The notes under the pieces: generated by a model | Database searches by the model: none | What the model was told of the DNA's origin: nothing | The model's input: only the letters and a program-made list of their open reading frames with translations | Shown: positions 37,384 to 49,592 of the stretch, in pieces | Layout: every line of letters starts with the position of its first letter | Position numbering within the stretch: position 1 is the stretch's first letter | Position numbers and translations under genes: made by a program | NCBI RefSeq assembly: GCF_018687475.1 | Contig: NZ_CP061292.1 | Location: 868,001-932,000 of the forward strand | Length of the DNA stretch: 64,000 bases | Direction: 5' to 3' | DNA from: Polynucleobacter sp. MWH-UH24A | Lineage (GTDB): Bacteria; Pseudomonadota; Gammaproteobacteria; Burkholderiales; Burkholderiaceae

Positions 37384-39969
37384 TTAAACGCTTACGGTAT
37401 CCGCAACCTCACTAAAGTCTTTGATCTTGTCAAAGTTCATGTAGCGATACACATCATTGGCTTTGGCATTGACCGCTTGGAACTGTTCCAAGTACTCGGC
37501 CATGGTGGGTATCCGACCGAGTAGGGCGGCGACCGCAGCGAGTTCAGCCGAAGCTAAATACACCCGCGTATCAATTCCTAAACGATTAGGGAAGTTACGT
37601 GTTGAAGTGGAAACCGCGGTAGCGCCTTTGCGGATTTGGGCTTGATTACCCATGCACAATGAGCAACCGGGGGACTCCATGCGCGCACCAGTGCGACCCA
37701 AAATGCCATAGTAGCCTTCCTCGGTGAGGATCATGGCATCCATCTTGGTGGGCGGTGCTACCCAGAGGCGCGTTGGGATATCGGTTTTGCCTTCAAGGAT
37801 TTTGCCAGCTGCACGGAAGTGTCCAATATTGGTCATGCACGAACCAATAAACACTTCATCGATTTTGTCACCCTGAACCTCAGAGAGGTACTTCACATCA
37901 TCTGGATCATTGGGGCAGGCTAAGATTGGTTCTTTGATCTCGTTTAGATCGATCTCAATGACCTCAGCATAATCGGCATTCGCATCGGCCTTGAGTAATT
38001 GTGGGTTTGCGATCCAGTTCTCCATCGCTTTGATACGGCGTGCGAGGGTGCGCTTATCTTCGTAGCCATTCGCAATCATCCACTTCATAAGCGTAATGTT
38101 GGAGCGCATGTATTCGATAATGGGCTCTTTATTGAGATGCACGGTGCAACCACCGGCAGAACGCTCGGCTGACGCATCCGATAGTTCAAAAGCCTGCTCG
38201 ACCTTCAGATCAGGTAAGCCTTCAATCTCGAGAATACGACCGGAGAACACATTCTTCTTACCCTTTTTCTCAACGGTGAGGAGACCACGCTTAATCGCAA
38301 AAAGAGGAATTGCATTGACCAAGTCCCGCAAGGTAATACCAGGTTGCATTTGGCCCTTAAAGCGAACCAGTACGGACTCGGGCATATCAAGTGGCATGAC
38401 ACCGGTTGCAGCCGCGAATGCGACCAGACCCGACCCAGCAGGGAAAGAGATGCCAATGGGGAAGCGAGTGTGGCTGTCGCCACCGGTGCCACACGTATCG
38501 GGCAACAACAAGCGATTTAACCAACTATGAATCACACCATCACCTGGGCGCAGTGATACGCCACCGCGATTGGTCATAAACGATGGCAGTTCATGATGGG
38601 TACGAATGTCCACCGGCTTTGGATAGGCCGAGGTGTGGCAAAACGATTGCATCACTAAGTCTGCGGAGAATCCCAAGCAAGCAAGGTCTTTTAGTTCATC
38701 GCGGGTCATTGGACCCGTGGTGTCTTGCGAACCCACGGTGGTCATGTGAGGCTCGCAATAGGTTCCTGGACGAACGCCTTGGCCTTCGGGTAGGCCACAT
38801 GCACGACCCACCATCTTTTGGGCCAAGCTAAAGCCCTTCTTATTATCAGGTGGGCTAATTGGTACTTGGAACTCTGTCGATGCGGGTAAGCCAAGTGAGG
38901 CGCGTGCCTTAGCCGTTAAACCACGACCAATAATGAGTGGAATCCGACCGCCGGCGCGAACCTCATCGAGGATCACTGGCGACTTCAATGTGAACCCCGC
39001 AATCACCTTGCCATCTTTGTAAACCTTGCCTTCATAGGGGCGCAGTTCAATCACATCACCCATATTCATTTGGTTGACATCAAGCTCAATGGGGAGGGCG
39101 CCCGCATCTTCCATGGTGTTAAAAAAGATCGGTGCAATTTTGCTGCCCAAGCAAACACCACCATAGCGCTTATTGGGTACAAATGGAATGTCTTGACCGG
39201 TCCACCAGAGAACGGAGTTGGTGGCTGATTTACGAGACGACCCAGTGCCAACGACATCGCCCACATAGGCAATTTGATGGCCTTTTTGCTTAAGCGCCTC
39301 AATTTGTTTCATGGGGCCACGCACTCCAGCCTCATCGGGTTCGATGCCGGGGCGTTGATTTTTGAGCATCACCGTCGCATGCAACGGAATATCGGGACGG
39401 CTCCACGCATCGGGGGCTGGGGAGAGATCATCAGTATTGGTTTCACCGGTGACCTTAAAGACCGTGAGGGTCATGGATTTTGGTACTGCAGGCCGGCTGG
39501 TAAACCACTCGGCATTAGCCCAACTCTGAATCACAGCCTTAGCATTGGCATTACCTTTTTCGGCTAACTCATTGACATCATTAAAGTAATCAAACATGAG
39601 TAAGGTTTTCTTGAGGGCTTCGGTCGCGGCAGCGCCACACTCCTTATCCTCTAGTAATTCAACTAATGGTTTGATGTTGTAACCCCCAAGCATGGTGCCC
39701 AAGAGTTCAGTCGCCTTAATCCGTGAAATGACAGGAGATTGCAGCTTCCCTTTGGCAACCGCATCCAAAAACTCGGCCTTAACCTTGGCCGCCTCATCCA
39801 CTCCAGCGGGTACGCGATAGCTAATTAAATCAAGGAGTTGGGCCTCTAAACCTTGAGGAGGGTTCTGAAGCATTTTGACTAACTCAGCGGTTTGATCCTT
39901 GGTTAATGGGAGGGCGGGGATGCCTTGCGCGGCACGTTCAGCTACGTGGGATTGGTATGCGTCTAACAT
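37384..39969 (-). CDS. acnB: Aconitate hydratase B
   Basis: AcnB interconverts citrate and isocitrate in the TCA cycle, and as apoprotein binds mRNA. The 861 residues match E. coli AcnB (865). The N-terminal HEAT-like domain specific to the B form ([25 protein letters not shown]) is followed by the swivel and catalytic domains. The cluster cysteines lie in [14 protein letters not shown] and [11 protein letters not shown]. The gene is monocistronic, with its own terminator. Confidence 0.96.
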   Translation of the reverse strand: MLDAYQSHVAERAAQGIPALPLTKDQTAELVKMLQNPPQGLEAQLLDLISYRVPAGVDEAAKVKAEFLDAVAKGKLQSPVISRIKATELLGTMLGGYNIKPLVELLEDKECGAAATEALKKTLLMFDYFNDVNELAEKGNANAKAVIQSWANAEWFTSRPAVPKSMTLTVFKVTGETNTDDLSPAPDAWSRPDIPLHATVMLKNQRPGIEPDEAGVRGPMKQIEALKQKGHQIAYVGDVVGTGSSRKSATNSVLWWTGQDIPFVPNKRYGGVCLGSKIAPIFFNTMEDAGALPIELDVNQMNMGDVIELRPYEGKVYKDGKVIAGFTLKSPVILDEVRAGGRIPLIIGRGLTAKARASLGLPASTEFQVPISPPDNKKGFSLAQKMVGRACGLPEGQGVRPGTYCEPHMTTVGSQDTTGPMTRDELKDLACLGFSADLVMQSFCHTSAYPKPVDIRTHHELPSFMTNRGGVSLRPGDGVIHSWLNRLLLPDTCGTGGDSHTRFPIGISFPAGSGLVAFAAATGVMPLDMPESVLVRFKGQMQPGITLRDLVNAIPLFAIKRGLLTVEKKGKKNVFSGRILEIEGLPDLKVEQAFELSDASAERSAGGCTVHLNKEPIIEYMRSNITLMKWMIANGYEDKRTLARRIKAMENWIANPQLLKADANADYAEVIEIDLNEIKEPILACPNDPDDVKYLSEVQGDKIDEVFIGSCMTNIGHFRAAGKILEGKTDIPTRLWVAPPTKMDAMILTEEGYYGILGRTGARMESPGCSLCMGNQAQIRKGATAVSTSTRNFPNRLGIDTRVYLASAELAAVAALLGRIPTMAEYLEQFQAVNAKANDVYRYMNFDKIKDFSEVADTVSV

Positions 39970-40065
39970 AAGATTCCTGATCAGAAGTGGGCCAAAAGAA
40001 CAGGCTATATTGTAAAACTTTACTGACAGGGGATCTAGAGAAAATACCCCTAATCCGCTTGATCC

Positions 40066-40254
40066 TTAGAGGATTTGTTCGTCCTTTAAGGCCCAAACCA
40101 GGGCAATCACCCAGCCAATTAAGGACCACCCCAAAAAGAGGTTCAAGGCAAAAATAGCCCCCGTATTAGCGCGCTTACGGTAAAACGCAATGGCTGCCGG
40201 TAAGAAGTAAAAGAGGGAGAGAAGGGTAATGAGAATGGCGAAGAATAAACGCAT
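40066..40254 (-). CDS. Small membrane protein of the superinfection-immunity (Imm-superinfect) motif family
   Basis: The 62-residue protein consists of two membrane helices, MRLFFAILITLLSLFYFLPAAIAF and the motif GAIFALNLFLGWSLIGWVIALVWAL, with a basic loop between them. The NLFLGWSLIGWV motif matches the family named after the phage T4 Imm superinfection-immunity protein. Most chromosomal members are host genes of unknown role, so an immunity function is not implied. Confidence 0.75.
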   Translation of the reverse strand: MRLFFAILITLLSLFYFLPAAIAFYRKRANTGAIFALNLFLGWSLIGWVIALVWALKDEQIL

Positions 40255-40293
40255 TCCTAATTTTACTTAGGGCAAGTCCGAATCCTCCTTTTT

Positions 40294-40322
40294 TTTCAAT
40301 CCGCCCAAGCTATCGTTATAAT
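40294..40322 (+). promoter_or_regulatory. Candidate sigma-70 promoter of pyrG
   Basis: TTTCAA (40294-40299), 17 bases, then a perfect TATAAT (40317-40322). The expected start near 40329 would give pyrG a leader of about 20 bases. Confidence 0.5.
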
Positions 40323-40345
40323 TGCGTATTACCAATAGACGTTAA

Positions 40346-42010
<1,665 letters not shown>

Positions 42011-42020
42011 TTGGATTCTT

Positions 42021-42890
42021 ATGTTTAATCATTTGTGTGGCTTCGAGATTGGTTTAAACAAACCATTCTTCTTGATCGCAGGTCCCTGCGTCATAGAGTC
42101 GGAACAGTTTTCGATCGATACCGCAGGACAAATTAAAGCGATTTGCAAGGAACTGCATATCCCCTTTATTTATAAATCGTCTTTTGATAAAGCCAACCGT
42201 TCTTCAGGAAGTTCGTTTCGGGGACTTGGAATGGAAAAGGGCTTGGCGATCTTAGAGAAGGTCAAGAAGCAAATAAACGTTCCTGTTCTCACCGATGTGC
42301 ATGAGATCAGTGATGTGAGCGCAGTGGCGTCCGTGGTTGATGTGTTGCAAACCCCAGCGTTTCTGTGTCGCCAGACGGACTTCATTGCCGCCGTTGCTCA
42401 AAGTGGTAAACCAGTCAATATTAAGAAGGGGCAATTTTTATCCCCTCATGAGATGGGTAATGTGGTCGATAAAGCCCGTGCGGCAGCGCGTGAGAAAAAC
42501 CTACCCGATCAGTTTATGGTGTGTGAACGCGGCGCCAGTTTTGGTTACAACAATTTAGTATCGGATATGCGCAGCCTTGCCATCATGCGCTCGACTAAGG
42601 CCCCCGTTGTATTTGATGCAACGCACTCGGTGCAATTGCCTGGTGGTCAAGGTAGCAGTAGTGGTGGCCAACGCGAGTTTGTCCCGGTTCTTGCGCGTGC
42701 AGCGGTAGCAGTTGGTATCAGCGGTCTCTTTATGGAGACCCACCCGGATCCTGCTAAGGCACTATCGGATGGTCCGAATGCAGTACCGCTTAATCACTTA
42801 AAAGATTTATTAGCAACACTCCAACAATTGGATCGTGTTGTGAAGCAAGCCAATATGTTTTTAGAAGACCGATTTGTTGATCGTTCTTAA
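42021..42890 (+). CDS. kdsA: 3-deoxy-D-manno-octulosonate-8-phosphate synthase
   Basis: KdsA condenses arabinose 5-phosphate with phosphoenolpyruvate to form KDO8P for lipopolysaccharide. From the ATG at 42021 the protein is 289 residues, with [12 protein letters not shown] near residue 17, [17 protein letters not shown] near 54 and [24 protein letters not shown] near 195. The upstream TTG at 42000 overlaps pyrG and is unlikely. No good ribosome site precedes 42021. Its presence implies a Gram-negative outer membrane. Confidence 0.95.
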   Translation: MFNHLCGFEIGLNKPFFLIAGPCVIESEQFSIDTAGQIKAICKELHIPFIYKSSFDKANRSSGSSFRGLGMEKGLAILEKVKKQINVPVLTDVHEISDVSAVASVVDVLQTPAFLCRQTDFIAAVAQSGKPVNIKKGQFLSPHEMGNVVDKARAAAREKNLPDQFMVCERGASFGYNNLVSDMRSLAIMRSTKAPVVFDATHSVQLPGGQGSSSGGQREFVPVLARAAVAVGISGLFMETHPDPAKALSDGPNAVPLNHLKDLLATLQQLDRVVKQANMFLEDRFVDRS

Positions 42891-42901
42891 CAAATCGTTG
42901 A

Positions 42902-44227
<1,326 letters not shown>

Positions 44228-44240
44228 ACCGGCTTGCGCG

Positions 44241-44567
44241 ATGCGCCTGATTATCTACTCGATGCTGGGATTGCTGATCGTGATTCAGTACCCGCTGTGG
44301 TTTGGTCAGGGTGGATGGTTAAAGGCCTACGAGTTAGAGCGTCAGCTTGAAGCCCAGATCCAAAAAAATAAAGCCTTAGAAATTCGGAACAATAAACTCG
44401 CCGGTGACGTGAAGGATTTAAAAGAGGGCACGCGCGCCATTGAAGAGCGGGCTCGATCCGAGCACGGGATGATTAAAGAAGGTGAGTATTTTGTGCAGAT
44501 TGTTCCTAAGGACGGCGTTCCTCAGAACCCCAATCTTGCCCCGGCACCAACTGCTCCAAAGCAATAA
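44241..44567 (+). CDS. ftsB: Cell division protein FtsB
   Basis: FtsB is the bitopic divisome protein that pairs with FtsL and FtsQ. The 108-residue protein has a short cytoplasmic start, one membrane helix (LIIYSMLGLLIVIQYPLWF), and a periplasmic coiled coil (LERQLEAQIQKNKALEIRNNKLAGDVKDL). EERARSEHGMIKEGEYFVQIV is the conserved FtsB block. The enolase-ftsB neighbourhood is widely conserved. Its TAA abuts the TTA of the convergent hslO stop. Confidence 0.93.
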   Translation: MRLIIYSMLGLLIVIQYPLWFGQGGWLKAYELERQLEAQIQKNKALEIRNNKLAGDVKDLKEGTRAIEERARSEHGMIKEGEYFVQIVPKDGVPQNPNLAPAPTAPKQ

Positions 44568-45542
44568 TTAATGCCCCTTGGAAGCCGGTCGTACGGCATC
44601 GCTAAGCGTTGCACTAGTCAATGCTTGTTTGCAGTCAACCGCATCAAAACGGTATTGCATGCCACAGAAGTCGCAGCGGGTCTCAACGGCACCGAGTTCG
44701 GCCAAAATGCTATCGACCTCTTCTTGACCAAGCATCCGAATCACATCCGCAACCCGCTCACGCGAGCAGCGGCAGGCAAAGCGAATGAGGCGTATTGGAA
44801 AGCTGCGCACACCAAACCGTTCGGATTCTTCTAAAAACAAGCGACGCAATAAGGTCTCTGGTGAAACCTCGAGGAGTTCTTCATTGGTAATGGTGCTTCC
44901 AAGCATCTGAATTCGTTCCCAGCCCTCGGCCATCATCTTGGGATCGTATTGCGAGGCGCCACCGGCATCGGGCATGCGTTGTAATAAAAATCCGCCTAAG
45001 GATTGTGAGCTGGAGGTAAGCCAGATGCGCGTATCAATTTGTTCCGAGTGTTGCATGTATTGCATGATGGCCTCACTCACCGTTTCAATCGGTTCATCAA
45101 GACCGGGGTGGGTGGAGGATGGCCGTTTTAATGCCACAATACCTTGATACGGCGTTTGGGAAGGTTTGCGATCGATCGGATCGAGGGTGATGGCTAAACG
45201 CCCAGAGCCCTCCGCATCGAGTAACTCGGCAAGCGTGGCATTGTCAGGAATTTCACCAAAATCAGGATTGAGAGAAACGCTTGCCCGAATTTCAAGTTGA
45301 GAGGTGCATTCAACCACCAAAAGTTGAATCGGCCCCTTACTCTGTGCCTGAATCATGAGGGTGCCATCAAGCTTAATGCTAGCAGTCAGGAGGGTGGCGG
45401 CTGCAACAAACTCACCCATTACCTTTTGCACTGCCGGTGGATCCTTGCGTAAGGCCACTATGTTCTGCCAGGCACTTCCAATCGAAACAAATTCACCCCG
45501 AACGGGGGCTCCATCGCATACAAAGACCAAAAGCTGATTCAT
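44568..45542 (-). CDS. hslO: Redox-regulated chaperone Hsp33
   Basis: Hsp33 is a holdase activated by oxidation of its zinc site. The 324-residue protein from the ATG at 45542 has the N-terminal substrate-binding domain and a C-terminal zinc domain with FACRCSRERV (C-x-C) and TRCDFCGMQY (C-x-x-C), the four redox cysteines. An open frame reaches 45620, but it would run past the start of the divergent gltX, so the shorter start is used. The 44-base gap between the two starts holds both promoters. Confidence 0.92.
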   Translation of the reverse strand: MNQLLVFVCDGAPVRGEFVSIGSAWQNIVALRKDPPAVQKVMGEFVAAATLLTASIKLDGTLMIQAQSKGPIQLLVVECTSQLEIRASVSLNPDFGEIPDNATLAELLDAEGSGRLAITLDPIDRKPSQTPYQGIVALKRPSSTHPGLDEPIETVSEAIMQYMQHSEQIDTRIWLTSSSQSLGGFLLQRMPDAGGASQYDPKMMAEGWERIQMLGSTITNEELLEVSPETLLRRLFLEESERFGVRSFPIRLIRFACRCSRERVADVIRMLGQEEVDSILAELGAVETRCDFCGMQYRFDAVDCKQALTSATLSDAVRPASKGH

Positions 45543-45570
45543 CCTAAAAATATCCCGAGCAGTTCTGACC

Positions 45571-45579
45571 TGAGATAAT
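45571..45579 (+). promoter_or_regulatory. Extended -10 element in front of gltX
   Basis: TGAGATAAT (45571-45579) is an extended -10 (TG-n plus GATAAT). It lies 7 bases before the gltX ATG, with no Shine-Dalgarno sequence between. Transcription would start within a base or two of the start codon, giving a leaderless or near-leaderless mRNA. Confidence 0.4.
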
Positions 45580-45586
45580 ACTGCCC

Positions 45587-46984
45587 ATGCGTATTCGAAC
45601 CCGTTTTGCCCCAAGCCCAACCGGCTTTATTCATTTAGGTAACCTGCGAAGTGCGTTATATCCATGGGCCTTTGCCAGAAGTAAAGGTGGGGACTTTATC
45701 TTGCGGATTGAAGATACCGATCAAGAGCGCTCCTCACTCGAGGCCGTTGAGGTCATTTTAGAAGGAATGCATTGGCTTGGCTTGGATCCGGATGAAGGGC
45801 CAATCTATCAAATGCAACGCATGGATCGCTATCGTGAAGTTCTCAAGCAGATGCTTGCTGATGGCTCGGCATATTACTGTTATATGAGCGAAGACGAACT
45901 CAATCGTTTACGTGATCAGCAAATGGCTAATAAAGAGAAGCCACGCTATAACGGCTTCTGGCGTCCTGAGCCAGGCAAGACATTGCCAGAGCCCCCAAAA
46001 GATGGTTTACCAGTGATTCGTTTTAAAAACCCGATTGGCGGCTCCGTCATTTGGAAGGATGCGGTCAAAGGATTAATTGAAATCAGTAACGATGAGCTCG
46101 ATGATCTCATCATCGCTCGTCCTGATGGCACCCCCACCTATAACTTTTGTGTGGTGGTTGATGATCTCGACATGCAGATTACCCATGTGATTCGGGGTGA
46201 TGATCACGTGAACAACACCCCTCGGCAAATCAACATCATGAAAGCCCTCGGTGGGACGCCACCGGTCTACGCGCACTTACCAACAGTCTTGGATGAAAGT
46301 GGCGAGAAGATGAGCAAGCGTAATGGTGCTCTGAGTGTGCGCGACTATCAAAAAATGGGCTATTTGCCTGAGGCCGTTCTAAATTACCTTGCTCGATTGG
46401 GTTGGTCACATGGCGACGCTGAAATTTTTACCCAAGAGCAGTTTGTGAAATGGTTTGATCTGGAGCACTTGGGGCGCTCACCCGCACAACATAACCCTGA
46501 AAAATTACTCTGGCTCAATCATCACTATATCCAGCAAGGTGATGCAAAGCGCCTTGTGCAGTTATGTATGCCGTTTATTCATCAGCAGGGGATTGATCTC
46601 TCGCAGGGTCCTGATTTTGAGTCCGTAGTTCACTTACTTAAGGATCGAGCAAATACCCTATTAGAGATAGTGGAGGGAGCTAAGCTTTTTTATCAGGGTC
46701 GACCCAATCTAAATAGCGAGCAAATTGCACAAAATATCCCGACCGCCGTGATTCCAGCTATCGCAGATTTTAGAGAGCGACTAATAGCATCAAATCCCAA
46801 AAGCAAAGAAGAGGTTGCTAGTCAATTAAAAGCCACGCTAGCCCAGTTTCAACTCAAGATGCCAGCCTTGGCAATGCCAATCCGGTATGCATTATTTGCC
46901 ACCACCCAAACACCAGCACTCGATGCAGTGATTGCAGTGATGGGCAAAGACGAAGTCATCGAGCGTCTGACAAAAATAGGCTAA
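45587..46984 (+). CDS. gltX: Glutamyl-tRNA synthetase
   Basis: GltX charges tRNA-Glu. The 465 residues show the class I HIGH equivalent [18 protein letters not shown] near residue 10 and [14 protein letters not shown] near 242, followed by the anticodon-binding helical domain. No bacterial GatCAB gene is visible here, so whether it also charges tRNA-Gln cannot be judged. A tRNA-Glu gene lies 129 bases downstream, behind tRNA-Ala. Confidence 0.96.
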   Translation: MRIRTRFAPSPTGFIHLGNLRSALYPWAFARSKGGDFILRIEDTDQERSSLEAVEVILEGMHWLGLDPDEGPIYQMQRMDRYREVLKQMLADGSAYYCYMSEDELNRLRDQQMANKEKPRYNGFWRPEPGKTLPEPPKDGLPVIRFKNPIGGSVIWKDAVKGLIEISNDELDDLIIARPDGTPTYNFCVVVDDLDMQITHVIRGDDHVNNTPRQINIMKALGGTPPVYAHLPTVLDESGEKMSKRNGALSVRDYQKMGYLPEAVLNYLARLGWSHGDAEIFTQEQFVKWFDLEHLGRSPAQHNPEKLLWLNHHYIQQGDAKRLVQLCMPFIHQQGIDLSQGPDFESVVHLLKDRANTLLEIVEGAKLFYQGRPNLNSEQIAQNIPTAVIPAIADFRERLIASNPKSKEEVASQLKATLAQFQLKMPALAMPIRYALFATTQTPALDAVIAVMGKDEVIERLTKIG

Positions 46985-47018
46985 AATCTTGGATTGTTTT
47001 GAAAGTGCATCAATATAA

Positions 47019-47094
<76 letters not shown>

Positions 47095-47113
47095 ACAAAA
47101 CAAGTAGTCCAAG

Positions 47114-47189
47114 GTCCCCATCGTCTAGAGGCCTAGGACATCACCCTTTCACGGTGAGTACGGGGGTTCGAATCCCCCTGGGGACGCCA
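47114..47189 (+). tRNA. tRNA-Glu(UUC)
   Basis: The 76-base gene has acceptor GTCCCCA/TGGGGAC, anticodon loop CTTTCAC (anticodon TTC), T-arm GGGGTTCGAATCCCC and encoded CCA. It starts 20 bases after tRNA-Ala. Its cognate synthetase gene gltX is just upstream. Confidence 0.97.
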
Positions 47190-47220
47190 GTCATGCAGTG
47201 ACGCGCATGATGCAGTATCT

Positions 47221-47297
47221 GGAGCGGTAGTTCAGTTGGTTAGAATATCGGCCTGTCACGCCGAGGGTCGCGGGTTCGAGTCCCGTCCGCTCCGCCA
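47221..47297 (+). tRNA. tRNA-Asp(GUC)
   Basis: The 77-base gene has acceptor GGAGCGG/CCGCTCC, D-arm GTTCAGTTGGTTAGAAT, anticodon loop CTGTCAC (anticodon GTC), T-arm CGGGTTCGAGTCCCG and encoded CCA. It is last of the trio and is followed by a terminator. Confidence 0.97.
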
Positions 47298-47304
47298 ATT
47301 TCTA

Positions 47305-47328
47305 AAAGCCACCTTCGGGTGGTTTTTT
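47305..47328 (+). terminator. Intrinsic terminator of the tRNA cluster
   Basis: CCACC (47309-47313), tetraloop TTCG, GGTGG (47318-47322), then TTTTTT (47323-47328). A-run 47304-47307 can extend the stem. It closes gltX/tRNA transcription. Confidence 0.85.
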
Positions 47329-47411
47329 CATTAAATGGTCATGAAACCCACTATCATTACAGCAATATTCTCGTTTGAGGTATTTTTGTTCATTAACCAT
47401 AGAGGAATTTC

Positions 47412-48005
47412 ATGAAGAAAATTGCACTTGTAAGCGCAGCAGTACTAATGATGGGCACATCGGTTGCCATCGCCCAAAATAAACCACAAGCTGTGGTTGC
47501 TGTTGAAACTGCTCCAGGCGTCTTAAAAGTAGCTGAAGGTGTTCAGTTCCAAGGTAAATTCAAATCCGTTGATCCAAAAACCCGTCAAGTCGTTATTGTT
47601 GGCCCCAATGGCAATGAGTTCAAAACCGTCTTAGGCGATGAGGTCAAAAACTTTAATCAAATTAAAGTCGGTGATATCGTGACCCTCACGCATGTTGAGA
47701 TCTTGGTAGCAGATATTAAAAAGCCAAGCAAAGTTGAAATCCGTGAGCGTATTGAAACTGAAAAAGCAGCGCGTGCAAAGTTGGGTGATAAACCCGCTGC
47801 CGCGATTGAGCGTCAAGTTACCGTGGTTGCTGACGTGACCGCTGTGGATGAGAAGAAAGGCACGATTACTCTGCGTGGTGCAACCCGTACATTGGATCTC
47901 AAAGTGAAGGATCCGAAAGTACTCAAAGGCGTAAAAGTTGGCACCCAAGTGGAAGCAACGGTTACTGAGATCATTGCGATTGAAGTAACTGCTCCTAAGA
48001 AATAA
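47412..48005 (+). CDS. Exported protein of unknown function, paralogue A
   Basis: The 197-residue protein starts with a signal peptide (MKKIALVSAAVLMMGTSVAIAQ). The mature part shows two beta-rich repeats: FKSVDPKTRQVVIVGPNGNEFKTVLGDEVKNFNQIKVGDIVTL (residues 50-93) and a similar block ending VGTQVEATV (residues 134-186). A basic helix-like stretch, RERIETEKAARAKLG, separates them. I do not recognise the family. The protein at 53182-53814 shares order and motifs (VKNFNQIKVGD versus IKNFPQIKVGD), so the two are paralogues. It has a good GAGGAA ribosome site and its own terminator. Confidence 0.8.
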   Translation: MKKIALVSAAVLMMGTSVAIAQNKPQAVVAVETAPGVLKVAEGVQFQGKFKSVDPKTRQVVIVGPNGNEFKTVLGDEVKNFNQIKVGDIVTLTHVEILVADIKKPSKVEIRERIETEKAARAKLGDKPAAAIERQVTVVADVTAVDEKKGTITLRGATRTLDLKVKDPKVLKGVKVGTQVEATVTEIIAIEVTAPKK

Positions 48006-48022
48006 TTTGTATCGTATTAAAG

Positions 48023-48053
48023 ACCCGTCTGGTGTGAGCTAGGCGGGTTTTTT
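48023..48053 (+). terminator. Intrinsic terminator after the exported protein gene
   Basis: ACCCGTCT (48023-48030) pairs with AGGCGGGT (48041-48048), one T-G wobble, 10-base loop, then a run of six T's (48048-48053). Confidence 0.8.
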
Positions 48054-48056
48054 ATC

Positions 48057-48236
48057 ATGACGCTGAAGAAAACCGATTTAGCAAAACGCCAAGGTTTGCA
48101 AATTGCTTTGCGGATGAAAAACGCAAGCAAAGCTGACTTGTTAGATAAACAGGCAAAGGGTAGGCCAAACGCAAAACCAGCCCCTTTATTGCAGTCAATT
48201 TTGAGCAAAACGAAGCAAGACGAATCCAAGTCGTAA
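48057..48236 (+). CDS. Small basic hypothetical protein (59 residues)
   Basis: An ATG frame begins 3 bases after the T-run of the preceding terminator and encodes a Lys-rich 59-residue protein, starting MTLKKTDLAKRQGLQIALRMK and ending in QDESKS. It has no Cys, signal peptide or membrane segment. The 3' arm of the terminator, AGGCGGG, lies 9 bases upstream and could double as a ribosome site. The opposite-strand frame here crosses the terminator and looks spurious. I do not recognise a family. Confidence 0.45.
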   Translation: MTLKKTDLAKRQGLQIALRMKNASKADLLDKQAKGRPNAKPAPLLQSILSKTKQDESKS

Positions 48237-48408
48237 GTTAGTATTACCCCGCAGTCATTTAGACTCATCTATGCAATTTGGATATAAAGCCTATTCATAT
48301 CCAAACTAATTGATCTGATAAACCCCATTTTTGCTTAAATTTAGGCTATTTTTGTAATAGACTAATTTCAATCCATTAATACAGTAACCATTTGAAGTGG
48401 GGGTCGTG

Positions 48409-49482
48409 ATGAGAACCAATCAAGCAATTAATGCAGTGGGCAGCATCCCCAAAGCGATTGATGGACCTTGCGCATGGCGAGGATCTGACCTTGCTCAGAA
48501 ATCCGATTGGATTGTGCAGTGGACCTCCGCACAAGTCGCCGAACTCGAGCGTGCAGCAGAGCACTTTGCTAGCACTGGACTTGCGCTTGAGAACATTACG
48601 CCTGAGAGTTTTCCCCTTCAAAACCTAAGTTCATTGATTGGGGGGCAATTGCAAGAGCTCTTGCATGGTCGTGGTTTTGTGATGCTTCGAGGTTTGCCGA
48701 TCGCAAACTGGTCGATAGAGAAGGCTGCCACTATTTACATGGGGATTGGTCGCCATATGGGTAGTTTGCGTAGCTCCAACGGTAAGGGCCATCTTTTGGG
48801 TCATGTGCGCGATCAAGGTGCCAAGGTTGAAGCGGGCGCACGTTTTTACCAAACCAACAAGAAGCTGGATTACCACACTGACTCTGCTGATATTGTGGGT
48901 CTCTTATGTCTCCAGAAAGCGAAGCAGGGCGGAGAGTCCTTCATTGCAAGTTCAATGGCAGTCTACAACGAACTCGTGAAGCGCCGCCCCGATTTAATCC
49001 CAGCGATGTTTACCCCATATCCCACCGATCGTCGTGGCGAGGTGCCTGAAGGCCGTGACCCATGGTTTGAGATCCCGATCTTTAACTGGTATCACGGTGA
49101 ACTATCGTGCGTTTATCTGCGCCACTATATTGAGGAAGCGCAACGCCGCTTTCCGAATGCTCCGCGCTTAACTAAAGAGCAAGTGGAGGTGATGGATTTG
49201 ATCGATGCAATCTTGCAAGAACCCGGTTTCCCATTGCAAATGGCGTTTGAGCCGGGCGATATTCAGCTCTTGCACAACCATCAAATTCTGCACTCCAGAA
49301 ATGACTTTGAGAACTGGCCTGAGCCTGAGCGTCACCGTCATTTGCTAAGACTCTGGATTGCCCCGCCATCGGGCCGCCCATTACCCGATTACTTTGCCTC
49401 CCGCTGGGGCAATGTCACGCCTGGCGACCGGGGTGGCATTATCGTGCCGGGTACCAAACTCTCCGTAGAGCTGAGCACCTAA
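48409..49482 (+). CDS. TauD/TfdA-family Fe(II)/2-oxoglutarate-dependent dioxygenase
   Basis: The 357-residue protein has the double-stranded beta-helix iron site. YHTDSADIVGLLCL supplies His and Asp (near residue 156), and LLHNHQILHSRNDFENW the distal His (near 292). RHLLRLWIAPP supplies the Arg that binds 2-oxoglutarate. An N-terminal region contains GRGFVMLRGLPI. I prefer the ATG at 48409 over GTG at 48397. The substrate is unknown; the family includes taurine and 2,4-D dioxygenases. A solute-binding protein follows, suggesting a role in an organic-acid diet, but that is inference. Confidence 0.8.
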   Translation: MRTNQAINAVGSIPKAIDGPCAWRGSDLAQKSDWIVQWTSAQVAELERAAEHFASTGLALENITPESFPLQNLSSLIGGQLQELLHGRGFVMLRGLPIANWSIEKAATIYMGIGRHMGSLRSSNGKGHLLGHVRDQGAKVEAGARFYQTNKKLDYHTDSADIVGLLCLQKAKQGGESFIASSMAVYNELVKRRPDLIPAMFTPYPTDRRGEVPEGRDPWFEIPIFNWYHGELSCVYLRHYIEEAQRRFPNAPRLTKEQVEVMDLIDAILQEPGFPLQMAFEPGDIQLLHNHQILHSRNDFENWPEPERHRHLLRLWIAPPSGRPLPDYFASRWGNVTPGDRGGIIVPGTKLSVELST

Positions 49483-49592
49483 AACCCTAAAGGCGTTATA
49501 CCTAGTTATTACCCTGATTGGTTTCCCAAAAATCGACTTGTAGTATGGGTTGCTGTACTTATAAATACATCCCATTGTGGAGGAGATCTAAG

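Noticed and set aside
40066..40254. A phage superinfection-immunity gene as a sign of a prophage
   Set aside because: The motif family is widespread on bacterial chromosomes, and no phage gene is nearby.
48017..48268. An 83-codon minus-strand frame opposite the small basic gene
   Set aside because: It crosses the terminator of the preceding gene and ends in it; the plus-strand frame has better gene-like composition.
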